Source: Flavobacterium pectinovorum
GTDB lineage: Bacteria; Bacteroidota; Bacteroidia; Flavobacteriales; Flavobacteriaceae
Length of the DNA: 64,000 nt
Assembly: GCF_900142715.1 (NCBI RefSeq)
Contig: NZ_FRBX01000001.1
Span: 1,302,001-1,366,000 of the forward strand
Reading direction: 5' to 3'
This document shows positions 1 to 8,741 of the stretch, piece by piece. Under the pieces are notes generated by a model. That model was not told the origin of the DNA. It saw only the letters and a program-made list of their open reading frames with translations, and did no database searches. Position 1 is the stretch's first letter, and the number at the start of each line of letters is the position of its first letter. The translations under genes were made by a program, and so were the position numbers.

Positions 1-1
1 A

Positions 2-424
2 TTTTCATTTTTAAAAGCCGGCTGGGGACCGCTTGGTTTTTTTACCTCTGCAAAGAAAACTTTCTTAATGACTTTTAGCCAATGGCAATATGCATTTACT
101 AACGGAATGCCAGAAGAATGGCAGGAAAAAGCATATTATGATTCTGTTATTCCCGAATCTAAATTAATCGTGCGAGATACCATAACCTCGGCTGCAAAAG
201 TAGATTTTAACGCTTCTCACAATCCATTATTGTTAATTGCAGGATCTGCAGATCATACTATTCCCAAGTCACTTAACTATTCTAATTACAAAAAATATAC
301 GGATAAAAATTCTATTACAGATTTTAAGGTTTTTCCCGAAAGAAATCACTTTGTTTTAAATCAGCCGGGCTGGCAGGAAATTGCAGTCTTTATACAAGAT
401 TGGATAGGAAAACTGCCAGCTTAA
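2..424 (+). CDS. alpha/beta hydrolase, C-terminal part (5' end outside window)
   Basis: The reading frame is open from base 2 to the stop at 424, so the gene starts upstream of the window; the ATG at 68 is probably internal. The visible part is the cap end and C-terminal half of an alpha/beta hydrolase: a strand followed by GSADHTIP carries the acid residue, and RNHFVLNQPGW carries the catalytic histidine. The nucleophile elbow is not in the window. It lies 48 bp upstream of another alpha/beta hydrolase on the same strand and is probably the first visible gene of the same operon. The substrate cannot be told from this part. Confidence 0.8.
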   Translation, partial: FSFLKAGWGPLGFFTSAKKTFLMTFSQWQYAFTNGMPEEWQEKAYYDSVIPESKLIVRDTITSAAKVDFNASHNPLLLIAGSADHTIPKSLNYSNYKKYTDKNSITDFKVFPERNHFVLNQPGWQEIAVFIQDWIGKLPA

Positions 425-472
425 AAAAATATAATAACCAATTATTCTAATAACCAATTAAAATTTTAAATT

Positions 473-1492
473 ATGAAAACGAATTTATTAAACACTACTT
501 TTTTAAACTTTAAAAGTAAAACAGTCCACATTTTAACCTTTTTATTTTTACTAATGGTTTTAATATCCTGTAATAAAAAAACAGAAGAAACTACTGTAAC
601 AGAAACCACACCTGCGACATCATCCGAAACAGCTCAGGCAGCACCTGCAAATCCACCTGCAAATTTCAAACATGCCTATGAAGAAGTAAATGGAGTTAAA
701 ATTCATTACGTGATTGGCGGAAAAGGAGATCCGCTGGTATTGGTTCATGGTTTTGGACAAAACTGGTACATGTGGAACCGTTTACTTCCGGAACTTTCAA
801 AACATTTTACCGTTATCGCTCCGGATTTAAGAGGTGTTGGGGAATCTGATAAGCCAGAAGGAGGTTATGACAAAAAAAATATGGCAAAAGATATTCATGA
901 ACTGGTAAAAAAATTAGGATACAATAATATCAATCTGGCAGGACATGATATCGGACTTATGGTGGCTTATGCTTATGCTGCACAATATGGAAGTGAAGTT
1001 AAAAAATTAGCTTTGATGGATGCACTTCTTCCTGGTATCGAACCGGTTTGGTCGCAAGTTTCGGCTTCTGCATGGTGGTTTGGATTTTTTGCCTGGCCAG
1101 CTTCGGGAGATATTGTAAAAGGAAAAGAAAAAGAGTTTTTAACCAATTTCTGGCCAATGGTAGGACATGTAAAAGATCCGTTTACAGCTGAGGAAACGGC
1201 TGAATTCGTGAGAGCTTACGCTGTTAAAGATGGTGCGAAATCAAGTTTTAAATGGTTTGGAGCATTTCCGCAGGACGGGAAAGACAATTTAATTTTGGCA
1301 AAAACAAAACTTAAAATGCCGTTGCTTGCTATGGGCGGGGAATATTTTGCCGCAGCTTTCTTAAAAGAGCACTCTAAATTGGTTGCAGAAAATGTAACCG
1401 AATCTAAAATTGCAGGTTCAGGACACTGGCTGGTTCAGGAAAATACAGCTCAGGTACAAAAAGATTTGCTGGCATTTTTCCTTGCGAAATAA
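473..1492 (+). CDS. alpha/beta hydrolase lipoprotein, epoxide hydrolase/haloalkane dehalogenase type
   Basis: This 339-residue protein has a long N-terminal hydrophobic segment ending in a lipobox (LISC, Cys33), so it is probably a lipoprotein in the periplasm or outer membrane. A Thr/Ala/Pro-rich linker runs to about residue 64. The hydrolase domain has an oxyanion HGFG motif (92-95), an elbow GHDIG with Asp159 as nucleophile, and a C-terminal SGHW with His318. An Asp instead of Ser nucleophile is characteristic of epoxide hydrolases and haloalkane dehalogenases, so hydrolysis through an alkyl-enzyme ester is inferred. It belongs to the run of secreted hydrolases extending to 8412. The substrate is unknown. 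Confidence 0.85.
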   Translation: MKTNLLNTTFLNFKSKTVHILTFLFLLMVLISCNKKTEETTVTETTPATSSETAQAAPANPPANFKHAYEEVNGVKIHYVIGGKGDPLVLVHGFGQNWYMWNRLLPELSKHFTVIAPDLRGVGESDKPEGGYDKKNMAKDIHELVKKLGYNNINLAGHDIGLMVAYAYAAQYGSEVKKLALMDALLPGIEPVWSQVSASAWWFGFFAWPASGDIVKGKEKEFLTNFWPMVGHVKDPFTAEETAEFVRAYAVKDGAKSSFKWFGAFPQDGKDNLILAKTKLKMPLLAMGGEYFAAAFLKEHSKLVAENVTESKIAGSGHWLVQENTAQVQKDLLAFFLAK

Positions 1493-1528
1493 AGCTCTAA
1501 AATAAACAGACCAATTAAATCTCATAAA

Positions 1529-3298
1529 ATGAAACAAATATTTATCATACTATTATTTTTCTTTGGTCTGTTAATGCAGTCTCAGGAAAAAGCCGATCTG
1601 ATTATTTACAATGGAAAAATTGCAACCATGCAAAAATCAGACGAATTTGTGCAGGCGTTGGCAATAAAAGACGGGATTATTCTGGAAACAGGAACTTCAA
1701 AAAGTATTCTGGAAAGTTATAAAACCTCATCTGCAAAAAGCATCGATGCAAAAGGAAAAACGGTTATTCCGGGTTTAAACGACAGTCATATTCATGTCAT
1801 TCGCGAAGGCTTAAATTATAATGCAGAATTGCGTTGGGATGGCGTAAAAACCTTGAAAAGAGCTATGGAAATGCTCAAAGAACAGGCCGCCAGAACTCCG
1901 CCGGGAGTTTGGATCAAAGTAATTGGAGGCTGGAATGAATTTGGCTTTGAGGAAAAAAGACAGCCAACCATTGAAGAAATAAATGCCGCAGTTCCTGATA
2001 AACCTGTGTTTATAACCTATTTATACGGCAAAGCTTTTTTAAACAAAAAAGGAATCGAAGTTTTGGGTTATACCAAAGATACACATTACGAAGGAAGTGT
2101 TCTCGAACAAGACAAAAACGGAAACTTAACCGGATTAATGTTTGCAAAAGAAACTCCAAAAGCCATTTATACCACTTTGGGATTAACCACAAAATTAACT
2201 CCCGAAGAAAGAATCAACAGTTCACTTCAGTTTAATCGTGAACTCAACCGTTTTGGATTAACCTCTGTAATCGATGCGGCAGGAGGTTCTCAAAACTTTC
2301 CTTCGGATTATGCAACTTCGATGGAATTGGCCAAACAGGGAAAACTAAATCTTAGAATCTCGTATTATTTATTTGCACAGCAAAAAGGAAAAGAACTTCA
2401 GGACTACGAAAAGTGGGTTGCCGAAACAGTCATTAATAAAAATGATAATCTTTTGACAGCCAATGGTTATACCGAAGAAGGGGCGGGTGAAAACATAGTA
2501 GCATCTGCAGCAGATTTTGAAAATTTTCTGGAACCAAGAATTGTTCTTTCTGATGAAATGGAAAAAGATTTGGAACCTATAATTCGCCTGCTTGTTAAAA
2601 ACAAATGGCCTTTTCGATTGCACGCCACTTACGGCGAATCGATTGACAGAATGCTGAATGTATTTGAAAAAGTAAATAAAGAAATTCCATTTAACGGATT
2701 ACGTTGGTTTTTTGATCATGCGGAAACGATTACACCTCAGGAATTAGAAAGAGTAAAAGCATTAAATGGGGGAATTGCAGTTCAATTCAGAATGTATTTT
2801 CAAGGAGAATTGTACGAGAAAATGTATGGCGCCCCAAAAACACAATTGCCTCCGATTAAAAAAATGCTCGAAATGGGAATACCTGTCGGAATGGGAACTG
2901 ATGCAACCCGTATTTCAACTTATAATCCCTGGATGGCGCTGCATTGGCTCATTACAGGAAAAACATTAGGAGGCATGCAGTTTTGGCCGAAAGATCAGGT
3001 TTTAGATAAGTTTACTGCACTTCAATTATATACTTCAGGCAGCGCTTGGTTTTCAGGTGAAGAAAAAGAGAAAGGAAAACTGGTAAAAGGAATGTATGCC
3101 GATTTTTCGATTTTATCAGAGGATTATTTTACAGTTCCAGCCGATAAAGTTCGAAATATAGAATCGGATCTGACTGTTGTTAACGGCAAAATTGTTTATG
3201 GAGCAAGAGATTTTAAATCACTCGACGCTGAAATTGCACCGGTAATTCCGGATTGGTCGCCGGTAAAATACTTTGGCGGATATACTAAAAAACTTTAA
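1529..3298 (+). CDS. secreted amidohydrolase family 3 (YtcJ-like) metal-dependent hydrolase
   Basis: This 589-residue protein has an N-terminal signal peptide (about residues 1-18). The amidohydrolase fold is shown by the DSHIHV motif (metal ligands His87 and His89), later histidines in FRLHATYGE and WFFDHAE, and the Asp in GMGTDATR. The length and the EKADLIIYNGKI start fit the YtcJ/amidohydrolase_3 family, which hydrolyses C-N bonds of varied small molecules. It follows the epoxide-hydrolase-like lipoprotein by 36 bp, so the two are probably co-transcribed. A signal peptide on this family suggests a periplasmic role in a degradation pathway. The exact substrate is not predictable. Confidence 0.85.
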   Translation: MKQIFIILLFFFGLLMQSQEKADLIIYNGKIATMQKSDEFVQALAIKDGIILETGTSKSILESYKTSSAKSIDAKGKTVIPGLNDSHIHVIREGLNYNAELRWDGVKTLKRAMEMLKEQAARTPPGVWIKVIGGWNEFGFEEKRQPTIEEINAAVPDKPVFITYLYGKAFLNKKGIEVLGYTKDTHYEGSVLEQDKNGNLTGLMFAKETPKAIYTTLGLTTKLTPEERINSSLQFNRELNRFGLTSVIDAAGGSQNFPSDYATSMELAKQGKLNLRISYYLFAQQKGKELQDYEKWVAETVINKNDNLLTANGYTEEGAGENIVASAADFENFLEPRIVLSDEMEKDLEPIIRLLVKNKWPFRLHATYGESIDRMLNVFEKVNKEIPFNGLRWFFDHAETITPQELERVKALNGGIAVQFRMYFQGELYEKMYGAPKTQLPPIKKMLEMGIPVGMGTDATRISTYNPWMALHWLITGKTLGGMQFWPKDQVLDKFTALQLYTSGSAWFSGEEKEKGKLVKGMYADFSILSEDYFTVPADKVRNIESDLTVVNGKIVYGARDFKSLDAEIAPVIPDWSPVKYFGGYTKKL

Positions 3299-3359
3299 TC
3301 ATAAATAAAATTCGTTGGGTGTAATTAGTTTTAATATATAAAATGCAGACTTTAAAATA

Positions 3360-3425
3360 AATGCCACAGATTAAAGTATTAAATAGATTAAAAAAATCTG
3401 CTTAATCTGCCAAATCTGCGTGAAA
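3360..3425. repeat. intergenic imperfect palindrome of Flavobacterium type
   Basis: Between the amidohydrolase and the MBL-fold gene, the phrase CCACAGATTAAAG is followed after about 20 bp by its inverse CTTAATCTG, next to CCAAATCTGCGTG. Similar CCACAGATT/AATCTGTGG palindromes are scattered in Flavobacterium intergenic regions. A shorter relative (AAAATCTATGTTTCTATGTG) lies near 4597-4617. The 208-bp gap 3299-3506 holds nothing else recognisable. The function is unknown; it may act as an mRNA 3'-end structure inside the operon. Confidence 0.5.
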
Positions 3426-3506
3426 AAACTAGCACATAGATTTATGTGTTTTTAAACCAATTATATCCAATGAATTTAATCAAACAAAATCTATAAAATT
3501 CAGATC

Positions 3507-4526
3507 ATGAAAATTCAAAAAATAATTTCGGGATTGGCAATTATTATATTGTGTTTGTTAGCCAATACACAGGCTTACGCACAATTTCCAATGCCTAATC
3601 ACGTACCCATTTGGGACGCTAACAAAGTGACTTTAAAACTACATAAAATTTCAGAAAATGTTTATGCTATATCTCCAAGTACAACCGAAACCGAAACCAC
3701 AAAAGGAATTGCACAGGCAACTTCGGCAGGATTTATTGTAGGAGATAAAGGGGTTTTGCTTATTGAAACGATGTTAAGCAAAGGATTATACGATCAGCTT
3801 TATAAATTAATACGATCTGTAACGCCAAAACCTATTGTTTATGCTATAAATACAAGCGATCACGGCGATCATTGTTTCGGGAATTATTTACTTCCGAAGG
3901 AAACAATTGTCATTCAGAATGAATTCTGCAAAGACAATCTGGCGAAGAATTATGATAATATCAAACAGTTTATGATCATGCTTTTTGGAAAAGGAAGAGG
4001 GATTGAAGAGAGCATTTACCGTCCTGCCGACATTACAATAGCCATCAACCAAACCATGAAAATTGATATGGGAAAAGGCAATATCGTTGAGATCATAAAT
4101 GTGGGAACCGCGCAATCTCCAGCAGATCTATTTGTGTATTTAAAAGCGCCTTCAGGAAATGTGTTGTGGGCAGGAAATCCTTTTATTGCTGAGAGTCCGA
4201 CAATTCCGTGGTTATTTGACGGCTATTTTTTGGAACCGGTTCAAAACCTGAACAAAATTTACAATATGATTTCTGATAAAGATATTGTAGTTCCGGGACA
4301 TGGTAGAATTACCAATAAAGCAGGAATTAAATATACAATAGATTATGTTACTGCTTTGCAGTCTAATGTTGAAAATGCCGTAAAAAAAGGTTTAACATTA
4401 GAAGAAACAAAAGCGGCTGTAACCATGAAGGAATTTGATAAAGGATATGAACTTTTTAACTGGCTTCATTTCAATTTTAATGTTCCAAATGCTTATAAAG
4501 ATATTAAGCAAAACGGGGTTAAATAA
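3507..4526 (+). CDS. secreted metallo-beta-lactamase-fold protein with altered metal site
   Basis: A 339-residue protein with a signal peptide (cleavage near AYAQ, residue 26). It has the MBL-fold pattern, but several metal ligands differ from the HxHxDH-H-D-H standard. The HxHxDH box reads S-D-H-G-D-H (117-122), so the first His is Ser. The mid-domain His position is Gln203 (TAQSPAD), and the bridging Asp position is Asn224 (WAGNPF). Asp121, His122 and the C-terminal His265 (VPGHG) remain, enough for one metal at the second site. It may be a mono-metal hydrolase or lactonase, or a non-catalytic binder. It sits within the plus-strand hydrolase run. Confidence 0.8.
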   Translation: MKIQKIISGLAIIILCLLANTQAYAQFPMPNHVPIWDANKVTLKLHKISENVYAISPSTTETETTKGIAQATSAGFIVGDKGVLLIETMLSKGLYDQLYKLIRSVTPKPIVYAINTSDHGDHCFGNYLLPKETIVIQNEFCKDNLAKNYDNIKQFMIMLFGKGRGIEESIYRPADITIAINQTMKIDMGKGNIVEIINVGTAQSPADLFVYLKAPSGNVLWAGNPFIAESPTIPWLFDGYFLEPVQNLNKIYNMISDKDIVVPGHGRITNKAGIKYTIDYVTALQSNVENAVKKGLTLEETKAAVTMKEFDKGYELFNWLHFNFNVPNAYKDIKQNGVK

Positions 4527-4634
4527 TTAAAAATATTCAGAATTCGCATAACTATGTTTGTTTAAATAAGTGAAACACCTTTTTAAGCTTACAAAATCTA
4601 TGTTTCTATGTGTTTAAAAATTAAAAATTGAATT

Positions 4635-6008
4635 ATGAAAAACAAAATCCTATTAGTGGTTTTATTGCTTTCATTTTCTGGTTTTGCACAGCGGTACCCT
4701 GATTTTAAATCACTTCGGTTTGATGAGAATTATAGTGTTTTGGAAGATGATACAGTAAGCAATGACTGGTATAAAACAGTAAAATTTCTGCCAATTTCTG
4801 CTTCTAAAAAAACGTATATCAGTTTTGGGGGCGATATACGTTTTCAGTACTTCTATGCTAAAAATGAAAATTGGGGCGATGGTCCGCAGGATAACGATGG
4901 TTATGTTTTAGGAAGATATTTGTTTCATGCCGATTTTCATGCAGGAAAATTTTTCAGAGCTTTTGTTCAGACACAAAGTAGTATGGCAGATGGCAGAATT
5001 GATCCGAATCCTGTGGAACAAAACCCACTGGAAGTACATCAGGCTTTTGCTGATTTCAATATTATAAATGAAGGCAGCAAAAGACTTATTTTAAGAGTAG
5101 GGAGGCAAGAACTCACATACGGATCGCAGCGTTTGGTTGCCGTTAGGGAAGGACCGAATAACAGGCAGTCGTTTGACGGAATTAAAGCAATTGTATCCAG
5201 ACAAAATTTTACAACCGATTTGTTTTATACACATTACGTTGTCGCGCACGATGGTATTTTTGACGACGACTCGAATAAAGACCGACAATTATGGGGAAGT
5301 TATTTGGTGTTTAACAAAATACCAATTATCAAAAATATTGATGTTTATTATTTAGGTTACGAAAGAGCCAATGCAGCATTTTTTGACGCAACAGGTAAAG
5401 AGAAACGACAATCTGTTGGAATAAGAATTTGGGGAAAAACAGAAAACTGGCGTTATGACGCAGAAGCTGTTTACCAATTTGGTGATGTTGCTGACAAAAA
5501 CATAAGTGCCTGGACAGCTTCAATAAATGCAGGATATCGTTTTAATACCGTCAAATTTCGTCCGGAAATTGGTTTTAAAACCGAAATTATAAGTGGAGAC
5601 AAAACGGCGGGCGACTCTAATCTGCAAACTTTTAATCCGCTTTTTCCAAGAGGTGCTTATTTTGGATTAGCTTCTGTAATTGGGCCATCGAATTTAATTG
5701 ATTTTCATCCTTCATTGAGTCTTGAAATTGTTAAAAACGTCGATTGGGTTATTGATTATGATATGTTTTGGAGATACAGCAGCAACGATGGTATTTACGC
5801 ACCAAATACAGCATTGATTTATCCCGGAGACACAACGACAGAAAAGAAAATCGGAAACCAATTAGAAAGTGAAATCATCTGGGAGCCAAACCAATATTTG
5901 TATTTCAGGCTCGAAGCGACTTGGTTTCAGGCCAAAGATTATATAAAAGCATCAGGAACCGGTAAAAATATATTTTTTACGGGAATTACGATGCAGCTCC
6001 ATTTTTAA
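4635..6008 (+). CDS. Alginate_exp-family outer-membrane channel
   Basis: A 457-residue protein with a signal peptide (to about GFAQ, residue 18) followed by an alternating amphipathic pattern ending in aromatic-terminated strands (last residues LHF), as expected for an outer-membrane beta barrel. The segment around residues 150-190 (RVGRQELTYGSQR, then a DG-I-KAI strand) resembles the alginate-export (AlgE-like) family. In Bacteroidota these proteins act as diffusion channels for many compounds, not only alginate. Placed among five secreted hydrolases, it is probably the import or export pore of the pathway. Confidence 0.8.
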   Translation: MKNKILLVVLLLSFSGFAQRYPDFKSLRFDENYSVLEDDTVSNDWYKTVKFLPISASKKTYISFGGDIRFQYFYAKNENWGDGPQDNDGYVLGRYLFHADFHAGKFFRAFVQTQSSMADGRIDPNPVEQNPLEVHQAFADFNIINEGSKRLILRVGRQELTYGSQRLVAVREGPNNRQSFDGIKAIVSRQNFTTDLFYTHYVVAHDGIFDDDSNKDRQLWGSYLVFNKIPIIKNIDVYYLGYERANAAFFDATGKEKRQSVGIRIWGKTENWRYDAEAVYQFGDVADKNISAWTASINAGYRFNTVKFRPEIGFKTEIISGDKTAGDSNLQTFNPLFPRGAYFGLASVIGPSNLIDFHPSLSLEIVKNVDWVIDYDMFWRYSSNDGIYAPNTALIYPGDTTTEKKIGNQLESEIIWEPNQYLYFRLEATWFQAKDYIKASGTGKNIFFTGITMQLHF

Positions 6009-6051
6009 GTTTTAAAATTGAATTGCATCAGAAACATTAAAAAATCTCATT

Positions 6052-6552
6052 ATGAAAAAATCTGTTTTTAAATCAAAAATGGAAACAATAATATTAATAA
6101 CAGCAATGCTATTGATTGGTTTCTCGGCACAGTCACAAGTATATTCTGAAGAAGAAATAAAAACAAAAGAAACCGTAGAGAAGTTTTTTGGTTATATAGG
6201 ATCTAAAAATCCGGAAGGAATTGCTTCCATGGTTTCAGAAAAAGTAGATTGGTATATTTTCGAATCGAAGTATATGCCATGGACAGGACATCGCTCAAAG
6301 CGAGAAGAAATTTCAGTGCTGTTCAAAACACTCTTTAGTTATTTTGTTGACGGAAGTGAAAAGCTGGAGGCGAAATCTTTTTTATTGAGAGGAAATGAAG
6401 TGGCTGTCTTTGGCTTTGTTGAAAGAACAGTGAAAAAAAACGGAAAACATTTTAAGATGCCTTTAGCGATTCATATCACGGTTGAAAATAATCTGATCTC
6501 CAAATTTTCACTTTATGAAGAAACGCTGATTATTGAAAAAGTACTTAAATAA
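6052..6552 (+). CDS. secreted NTF2/SnoaL-like protein
   Basis: 166 residues with an N-terminal hydrophobic segment (about 11-28, ending FSAQSQ) that looks like a signal peptide. The rest (EEEIKTKETVEKFFGYIG, then VDWYIF and a GHRSKREEI segment) has the spacing of the SnoaL/NTF2 cone fold used as a small cyclase, dehydratase or ligand-binding domain. A start at residue 10 (MET) is also possible. It lies 43 bp after the outer-membrane channel and 11 bp before the deacetylase-like gene, which indicates the same operon. No catalytic residues can be assigned. Confidence 0.65.
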   Translation: MKKSVFKSKMETIILITAMLLIGFSAQSQVYSEEEIKTKETVEKFFGYIGSKNPEGIASMVSEKVDWYIFESKYMPWTGHRSKREEISVLFKTLFSYFVDGSEKLEAKSFLLRGNEVAVFGFVERTVKKNGKHFKMPLAIHITVENNLISKFSLYEETLIIEKVLK

Positions 6553-6563
6553 AATCAAGAGAT

Positions 6564-7520
6564 ATGAAAGATAGAAGAACATTTATAAAACAGGCAGGTC
6601 TTGCTGGTCTCGCGGGATTCGTTCCGATAAACCCATTGCTGGCAAGTGATTTCAAAGAAGATAAATCAGCTAATAATGAAGTTTCTGATGCCAAATGGCC
6701 GGACGGATCACGTTTGGTAGTATCAGTATCTATGCAATTTGAAGCAGGCGGACAGCCCGTAAATGCTGAAAGCCCATTTCCGCAAAACATGCAGAAAGGA
6801 TTTATAGACCTTCCGGGCGAGTCCTGGTATCAGTATGGATATAAAGAAGGAATTCCCAGAATGCTCGACAATTGGGATAAATTTGGAATCAAAGTTACCT
6901 CGCACATGGTTGGTTCGGCAGTATTAAAAAATCCGGAACTTGCCAAAGAAATTGTACAAAGAGGACACGAAGCTGCAGCCCACGGTATGGACTGGGCGAC
7001 GCAATATTCTATGCCGTATGAAACAGAAAAGAAGTTTATCAAAGACGGTGCAGATGCTATTAAAAAAGTTACTGGTTTTGAACCTGTCGGCTATAATGCA
7101 AATTGGTTAAGACGCGGAACAAATACATTGGAAATTCTACAGGAACTGGGCTTTAAATACCATATTGATGATTTAAGCCGTGACGAGCCTTTTTTATTAA
7201 AAGTAAAAGGAAATGATTTTGTAGTGGTTCCGTACACCATTCGCTGTAATGATATTGTGTTGGTAGAAGGCAAAAACTTTAGTGCAGATCAATTTGCGCG
7301 TCAGGTTATAATGGAATTTGACCAGCTTTATATAGAATCTGAAAAAAAGCGCCGACAAATGTCAATAAGTTTTCATGATCGAATAGGAGGGACACCGCAA
7401 ATGGTTGCAGCCACGACACAAATTCTTAGTTATATTCAAAAACATAAAGGAGTTAGTTTTAGACGAAAAGACGAGATTGCTCAAATGGCTTATCAGGATA
7501 AAAATATCATTAGAGAATGA
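6564..7520 (+). CDS. polysaccharide deacetylase family protein with Tat-type signal
   Basis: 318 residues. The N terminus has a twin-arginine pattern (DRRTFIKQAG) followed by a hydrophobic Ala/Gly stretch, indicating Tat export of a folded, probably metal-containing enzyme. The body matches the NodB/PuuE-like branch: VSMQFEAGGQPV near residue 55, HMVGSAVLKNP, and the metal-site box GHEAAAHGMDW. These enzymes remove acyl groups from polysaccharides or open cyclic amides such as allantoin. The first catalytic Asp of classical NodB (TFDDG) is not conserved as such. It follows the NTF2-like gene by 11 bp. Confidence 0.8.
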   Translation: MKDRRTFIKQAGLAGLAGFVPINPLLASDFKEDKSANNEVSDAKWPDGSRLVVSVSMQFEAGGQPVNAESPFPQNMQKGFIDLPGESWYQYGYKEGIPRMLDNWDKFGIKVTSHMVGSAVLKNPELAKEIVQRGHEAAAHGMDWATQYSMPYETEKKFIKDGADAIKKVTGFEPVGYNANWLRRGTNTLEILQELGFKYHIDDLSRDEPFLLKVKGNDFVVVPYTIRCNDIVLVEGKNFSADQFARQVIMEFDQLYIESEKKRRQMSISFHDRIGGTPQMVAATTQILSYIQKHKGVSFRRKDEIAQMAYQDKNIIRE

Positions 7521-7566
7521 TTCAAAAGCACTTAAAAGACAATTCAACCTTTTAAAATAAACAATT

Positions 7567-8412
7567 ATGAAAAATGAAAGCAAAACGTGGTTTATAACAG
7601 GAACTTCTCAGGGAATTGGTCTTGTTTTAGTCAAACAACTATTGGCTCAAGGATTTAATGTTGTTGCTACTGCAAGGAATGTAGAATCGCTTAAAAAAGC
7701 GGTCGGCAATTCGTCTGATCAGTTTTTACCATTGCAGGTCAATTTGATCAGTGAAGAAAGCGTAAAGCAAGCTGTTAATTCAGCAATTGAGCAATTTGGC
7801 TCTATTGAATATTTGGTCAATAATGCCGGTTATGGTTTAATAGGCGGAATTGAAGAAAGCTCGGATGTTGAAGTTCGTGCCAATTTTGATGTAAATGTTT
7901 TTGGTTTGCTAAATGTTACAAGAGCAATTTTGCCTCATATGAGAGCCGCACAATTTGGACACATTATAAATCTTTCCTCTGTTTTTGGCTTAATTGCCGG
8001 GGCAGGCTGGGGAATTTATTGTGCTACTAAGTTTGCCGTAGAAGGACTTTCTGAAGCACTTGCGCAAGAGGTTAAGCCATTTGGAATTAATGTAACCATT
8101 ATAGAACCCGGTTATGTACGTACGAACTTTTTAAATAGTTCATCATTAATTGCTTCGAAAAATCCTATTGAAGAATATACAGCTATACGTGAAGGTGTAA
8201 AGGCACATCAGAATGATATTCCGGGCAATCAACCGGGAGATCCTGAAAAAGTTGCCGAATTAATTATAAAAGTAACACAAAAAGCAGAACCGCCACTTCG
8301 TTTGCTGACAGGATCTGATGCATATGGATTTGCTACCTATAAAATTGATTCGTTGAAAAATGAAATTGAAGCAAATAAAGAACTTACTTTTTCTACAGAT
8401 TACAAGTTATAA
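7567..8412 (+). CDS. SDR family oxidoreductase
   Basis: A 281-residue short-chain dehydrogenase/reductase without a signal peptide. The cofactor loop is TGTSQGIG (about 10-17), the structural motif is NNAGYG, and the catalytic Ser-Tyr-Lys set appears as LSSVFG and YCATK. The ATAR after the second strand suggests NADP preference. It is the last gene of the plus-strand run, 46 bp after the deacetylase-like gene, and the only clearly cytoplasmic enzyme in it. It may reduce or oxidise the product released by the secreted hydrolases. The terminator at 8495-8520 follows. Confidence 0.85.
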   Translation: MKNESKTWFITGTSQGIGLVLVKQLLAQGFNVVATARNVESLKKAVGNSSDQFLPLQVNLISEESVKQAVNSAIEQFGSIEYLVNNAGYGLIGGIEESSDVEVRANFDVNVFGLLNVTRAILPHMRAAQFGHIINLSSVFGLIAGAGWGIYCATKFAVEGLSEALAQEVKPFGINVTIIEPGYVRTNFLNSSSLIASKNPIEEYTAIREGVKAHQNDIPGNQPGDPEKVAELIIKVTQKAEPPLRLLTGSDAYGFATYKIDSLKNEIEANKELTFSTDYKL

Positions 8413-8494
8413 TTCAAATACATAAATAACAATTATAATGTTTTCGTATTGATTCCGTAAAAGATGGTTAAATAGTATCAAGAAGACATAAAAA

Positions 8495-8520
8495 AATCCC
8501 ATTTCGTAAGAAATGGGATT
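8495..8520. terminator. bidirectional terminator after the hydrolase operon
   Basis: An 11-bp stem, AATCCCATTTC/GAAATGGGATT with loop GTAA, is flanked by A and T runs. It ends the plus-strand operon. The same stem occurs at 37.77 kb and at the tRNA-Arg locus (51.82 kb). Confidence 0.85.
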
Positions 8521-8693
8521 TTTTAGTTTGCGCCTATCGATGTCAAGTATAAATATCATTTCCTAATAGAGCGGCGCAGAGGAAAGCCTTGCCATAAATA
8601 TCTTAGCGGAAGCGATTTATCCTTCGACTGTTCCATTGCGTCATTGACATAGACAAGGAGCATGTGAATTTAAAATTACTTTAAAAATAAAAA

Positions 8694-8722
8694 ACTGGCT
8701 CAATTCTTTAAATTAAGCCAGT
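8694..8722 (-). terminator. terminator of the GH12 gene
   Basis: The stem is ACTGGCTCAATT/AATTAAGCCAGT with a short loop. On the minus strand it is followed by a T run. It lies 20 bp past the stop codon of the GH12 gene. Confidence 0.85.
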
Positions 8723-8741
8723 CTTGATCTTGCAAAAAATA

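Larger units (their letters stand above)
8413..8741. other. intergenic region with two terminators
   Basis: This 329-bp gap between convergent genes holds two hairpin terminators (8495-8520 and 8694-8722) and about 170 bp of unexplained sequence between them. The first hairpin and roughly 25 bases before it resemble the sequence at 37745-37800, which begins R1 copy D. The bases after it (TTTGCGCCTATCGATG) could be a badly decayed version of the tRNA tail in R1, but the match is too weak to call. No ORF is supported. Confidence 0.5.
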
